DNA from: Acinetobacter colistiniresistens
GTDB taxonomy: Bacteria; Pseudomonadota; Gammaproteobacteria; Pseudomonadales; Moraxellaceae
NCBI RefSeq assembly: GCF_000413935.1
Contig: NZ_KE340379.1
Location: forward strand, 576,595 to 640,594
Length of the DNA stretch: 64,000 nt
Direction: 5' to 3'
Positions 62,363-64,000 of the stretch are shown piece after piece. Made by a program: the position numbers and the translations under genes. The number at the start of each line of letters is the position of its first letter. Position 1 is the stretch's first letter. The notes beneath the pieces are model-generated. The model did no database searches. It was given only the letters and a program-made list of their open reading frames with translations, and was not told the DNA's origin.

Positions 62363-63526
62363 ATGTTGGATCATTATTTTAAACAACTCAATCTCGATCT
62401 AAAAAAACAGGGGATTGCGACTCCGCAACTCATCATCGATGCAGCGGCTTTAAAACAGAATATCCAGCATGTGCAAGTACGATTGTCTCATGCACCGCAT
62501 TTAAAAGCGCGCTTGGTGGTGAAGTCATTAGCGAGCCTAGACTTACTCAAATTGTTATCTGAGCAGATTGATACACAGCGCTTTATGGTGTTTCATCAAC
62601 CACATATCGTTTCAATCTTAGAAAATTTTGCTGAAGCCGATATCTTGTTGGGTAAGCCGATGCCCGCTCAAGCCGTACGTCACTTCTTTGAACAGCATCC
62701 AGAATGGTCGAATGCCAATATTCAGTGGCTGATTGATAGCAAGCAACGTTTACAGCAATACCTAGAGATTGCTCAGCTCTATTCGCTATGCTTGGATGTA
62801 AATATTGAGATTGATGTCGGTTTACATCGTGGTGGCGTGCAGTCGACAGCGCAAATGGTCGAAATATTAAAGTTGATTCAGCAGTATCCACAGTATTTAA
62901 AACTTTCTGGTTTGATGGGCTATGATGCGCATGTCAGCAAAATCCCAGCCATAATTAAAAAGCCTGAATTGGCTTATCAAAGCTCACAACAGACCTATGC
63001 CAGTTATCAGCAACTGATCCAAAAGCAATTCCCAACGTTGTGGCAAGAGGATTTGTGTTTTAATGGCGGAGGCAGTCCAACCTTTAGCTTTCATACGACT
63101 GAAAGTGTCTGCAATGATTTGTCTTTTGGTTCAATGCTGCTCAAACCGAGTGATTTTGACAGTGATTTTTTAAGAGCCTTGCAACCCGCCTTATGGATTG
63201 CTGCACCGGTATTAAAAATCCTGCCATTTACTCAACTGCCATCGATGTCATTATTGGATAAATTGCCACATAAGTGTAAGGCGCTGTTTATTTATGGTGG
63301 CTATTGGCTGGCTGATTATGTCTATCCTGACCAAGCGCATACCCATGCATTGTATGGTCGTAGTAGTAATCAGGAGTTGGTCAATGTGCCGAAGGATTGT
63401 GATATTCAAGTCGATGATTTTGTGTTTTTAAGACCGACACAAAGTGAAGCAATTATTCCTCAGTTTTCCAAGTTAAAGCTGTATAGCAAACATGCTTTTG
63501 AGACATGGCAAACGTTTAGTGAGTAA
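62363..63526 (+). CDS. PLP enzyme of alanine racemase / D-threonine aldolase fold
   Basis: 387 residues from ATG 62363, with AAAGGATGG upstream. N-terminal alanine-racemase-like barrel: IATPQLIIDAAALKQNIQHV, PLP lysine probably in LKARLVVKSLASLDLL, VNIEIDVGLHRGGVQS and LSGLMGYDAHVSKIP. The C-terminal part has FNGGGSPTFSFHTTESVCND and a metal-site-like DCDIQVDDFVFLRPTQSEAI, as in D-threonine aldolase and D-serine dehydratase (DSD1) proteins. It probably acts on a D- or hydroxy-amino acid. Same strand as the hydrolase and oxidase, 329 bp later. Confidence 0.8.
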   Translation: MLDHYFKQLNLDLKKQGIATPQLIIDAAALKQNIQHVQVRLSHAPHLKARLVVKSLASLDLLKLLSEQIDTQRFMVFHQPHIVSILENFAEADILLGKPMPAQAVRHFFEQHPEWSNANIQWLIDSKQRLQQYLEIAQLYSLCLDVNIEIDVGLHRGGVQSTAQMVEILKLIQQYPQYLKLSGLMGYDAHVSKIPAIIKKPELAYQSSQQTYASYQQLIQKQFPTLWQEDLCFNGGGSPTFSFHTTESVCNDLSFGSMLLKPSDFDSDFLRALQPALWIAAPVLKILPFTQLPSMSLLDKLPHKCKALFIYGGYWLADYVYPDQAHTHALYGRSSNQELVNVPKDCDIQVDDFVFLRPTQSEAIIPQFSKLKLYSKHAFETWQTFSE

Positions 63527-63579
63527 CGGCATTGCGATTGCCAATAGCCGCCCTAAAAGTTTGTTAACGATTTTGAGCC

Positions 63580-63942
63580 TTAAAAGAAATCTGCCAAATG
63601 ACAGCTTTTCGCTTCAGTCAGATTTTCAATGGAATCGACCAGTAAAACATTGGTATCTTTTTCGCTTTTATAGGCTGCAATCACTTCTGCATAAATGGGC
63701 TGTTTGAGTTTTGAGGCTTTGGAGATAAAACTTGATACCGCCTTTTCCTTAGACCAATCTGCATCTTTCAGCACATATTCATTTTCTACACTATCACATC
63801 GCGTCAAAGTGGCTTTTTTATCCTTTATGGTTAAGGTGCCAATAAAAATATCCATACTTTCTTGCGGTTCAGTTGAATTGGCAAAAGTAGTGAAAGGAAA
63901 AAGTAAGCTAAATATAAAAAAGACAAGGGACATTTTTTGCAT
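63580..63942 (-). CDS. Small exported protein of unknown function
   Basis: 120 residues from ATG 63942 (MQKMSLVFFIFSLLFPFTTFAN); the frame is open to 63969. A signal peptide is clear. The mature ~98 residues contain MDIFIGTLTIKDKKATLTRC and, near the end, EAKSCHLADFF, so a disulfide between the two Cys is likely. The shape recalls NlpE/HslJ-like small beta-barrels (a guess). Convergent with the PLP-enzyme gene. Confidence 0.7.
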   Translation of the reverse strand: MQKMSLVFFIFSLLFPFTTFANSTEPQESMDIFIGTLTIKDKKATLTRCDSVENEYVLKDADWSKEKAVSSFISKASKLKQPIYAEVIAAYKSEKDTNVLLVDSIENLTEAKSCHLADFF

Positions 63943-64000
63943 TGGATTTTTGCTCGCGATTGAGTTCATTATCAGAATAATATTGCCGAGATTCTAATCT

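Noticed and set aside
1..64000. CRISPR array
   Set aside because: No regularly spaced direct repeats with unique spacers were seen, and no cas-like gene.

Overview
The window looks like the chromosome of an Acinetobacter species. Base composition is AT-rich, and the type VI secretion (T6SS) locus has the Acinetobacter layout: a TagX peptidase beside tssL, no TssJ lipoprotein gene, an Hcp of about 167 residues and a TagF/OmpA-like/PAAR tail. The cidAB, tauABCD, modABC and encapsulin/cysteine desulfurase genes fit this genus too. The species cannot be fixed from the sequence alone.

Layout. (1) 1-1.6 kb: right end of an integrated element, with the 3' end of a membrane-protein gene, a tyrosine integrase and what looks like the duplicated 3' tip of a tRNA-Ser gene followed by a host-type terminator. 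(2) 1.8-11 kb: AT-rich accessory island. A secreted RHS/YD-repeat protein is split in two: a long shell ending in Ca-binding-type repeats, and a second, separately exported polypeptide with the last RHS core motif and a putative toxin tip. A stop/start-overlapping putative immunity gene follows. Seven copies (five intact, two broken) of a family of ~110-residue exported proteins flank it. (3) 11-19 kb: housekeeping-type genes (ubiG, AraC regulator, DUF1826, DsbA-like, YghU-like GST, cidR-like/cidA/cidB). (4) 19-25.5 kb: a Pls/PosA-type single-module NRPS predicted to make an amino-acid homopolymer, a COG4705 membrane protein and a PAP2 phosphatase behind a PmrA-like box. (5) 25.5-42 kb: T6SS locus broken by an IS3-family element that replaced the 5' part of tssK, the divergent promoter region, tssB and the 5' two thirds of tssC. 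(6) 42-49 kb: molybdate uptake (modABC), Ni/Co efflux (dmeR/dmeF), chromate transport (chrA), LysR/LysE pair. (7) 49-57.6 kb: sulfur island with a family 2A encapsulin shell, its cysteine desulfurase cargo, EpsC-type serine O-acetyltransferase, a rhodanese and divergent tauABCD. (8) 57.8-64 kb: an AraC regulator divergent from a ceramidase-like hydrolase, an aldonolactone-oxidase-like flavoenzyme and an alanine-racemase-fold PLP enzyme, an uncharacterised pathway; then a small exported protein.

How parts work together. The sulfur island couples sulfur acquisition (taurine import and desulfonation), cysteine synthesis, persulfide handling and sulfur storage in a protein shell. The T6SS cannot assemble as encoded here because sheath and baseplate genes are lost, although hcp and the downstream operon are intact. 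The RHS island is an independent candidate antagonism system with Sec-type signals on both shell and tip. All functions are inferred by reading the sequence; no database search was run.
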